Made by a program: the position numbers and the translations under genes. The notes below the pieces were generated by a model. The model was not told where the DNA came from and did no database searches. It was given only the letters and a program-made list of their open reading frames with translations. Positions 5,092-5,417 of a DNA stretch of 5,417 bases are shown here, one piece after another (within the stretch, counting starts at the first letter, position 1; the number at the start of each line of letters is the position of its first letter). Origin of the DNA: Verrucomicrobiota bacterium (GTDB taxonomy: Bacteria > Verrucomicrobiota > Verrucomicrobiia > Chthoniobacterales > UBA10450); assembly GCA_003219945.1 (NCBI GenBank), contig QHQV01000068.1, forward strand, positions 1-5,417, written 5' to 3'.

Positions 5092-5417
5092 CGCCAGTGC
5101 TCACTTTTTTTATCGGCCTCGCCATACTGGTGCTGTTCGGCTGGTATTTCGCGACCGAAACCGAGCGGCTACGCCGCATTCTAGGGACTGTGCTCACAAT
5201 CGTAGTGACTGCGTTTTGCCTTTGGTCGACCTATCCGCCTTTTGATGAGAAGCGACCGGATGGGACAGTGATTCGCCGCGGAAAGATCCATCTCGGCCTC
5301 GACCTTCAAGGTGGCACTTCGTTTTTGATTCGGCTCGAGCCGCCGGCAAGCGCCGATGGTGGGAAGCGGCCGATTACAAAAGCGATGGTGGATCAGGCCA
5401 TCGAAGCCATCCGCAAG
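5088..5417 (+). CDS. secD: SecD (or SecDF) N-terminus, cut by the window end
   Basis: The first 110 residues of the SecD subunit, which with SecF uses the proton gradient to complete protein export through SecYEG. The signature HLGLDLQGGTSFLIRL lies at 68-83, the start of the first periplasmic domain, followed by the usual linker region. There are two hydrophobic segments before it (about 5-20 and 32-46), whereas classical SecD has one. The Arg-rich loop ETERLRR between them suggests the N-terminus is outside and the loop inside, which keeps the SecD domain periplasmic. The frame stays open to the window edge. The start ATG at 5088 has no ribosome site and overlaps the stop of a 14-codon ORF. 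Whether SecF is fused downstream cannot be seen. Confidence 0.92.
   Translation, partial: MTPVLTFFIGLAILVLFGWYFATETERLRRILGTVLTIVVTAFCLWSTYPPFDEKRPDGTVIRRGKIHLGLDLQGGTSFLIRLEPPASADGGKRPITKAMVDQAIEAIRK

Overview
The window looks like chromosomal DNA from a Verrucomicrobiota bacterium. The strongest clue is a pair of secreted proteins ending in the VPDSG-CTERM sorting signal (a PEP-CTERM relative handled by exosortases), a motif best known from that phylum. The moderate GC content, mostly weak or absent Shine-Dalgarno sequences and a yajC-secD pair fit but do not prove this. Placement below phylum is not possible from the sequence.

Left part (1-1700, plus strand): a tiny VPDSG-CTERM protein (25-240), with almost nothing between its signal peptide and sorting signal, ends at an intrinsic terminator. 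About 750 bases without a convincing gene follow. A normal-sized exported protein (1050-1637) then ends in a VPDGG variant of the same signal, with its own strong terminator. The gap holds structured regulatory DNA: a sigma-54 promoter match (1000-1015), an inverted repeat next to it, and TTAGTCGG direct repeats 20 bases apart at an enhancer-like distance upstream. A second, imperfect copy of this layout (TTAGTCGG, GACTGA-TGGCAT, ATG, signal-peptide-like codons, orphan terminator) lies at 433-750. It may be the remains of a third family member or a small-RNA unit.

Middle part (1874-4614, minus strand): a NusG/RfaH-type elongation factor paralogue is followed, after a 236-base leader, by a large membrane glycosyltransferase-like protein with about ten membrane segments and five C-terminal TPR repeats, resembling the TMTC/GT-C family. 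Such NusG paralogues usually serve long surface-polysaccharide operons, so the pair suggests cell-envelope glycan or glycoprotein work. Exosortase substrates are commonly linked with extracellular polysaccharide.

Right part (4681-5417, plus strand): yajC and the start of secD (cut by the window end) form the SecD-SecF-YajC accessory translocase operon, divergent from the NusG-like gene. Between them lie a perfect 8-bp hairpin and a 14-codon ORF whose stop overlaps the secD start as ATGA.

No tRNA, rRNA, CRISPR array or insertion sequence is visible. The most unusual material is the near-empty sorting-signal protein and the repeated sigma-54-type regulatory layout.
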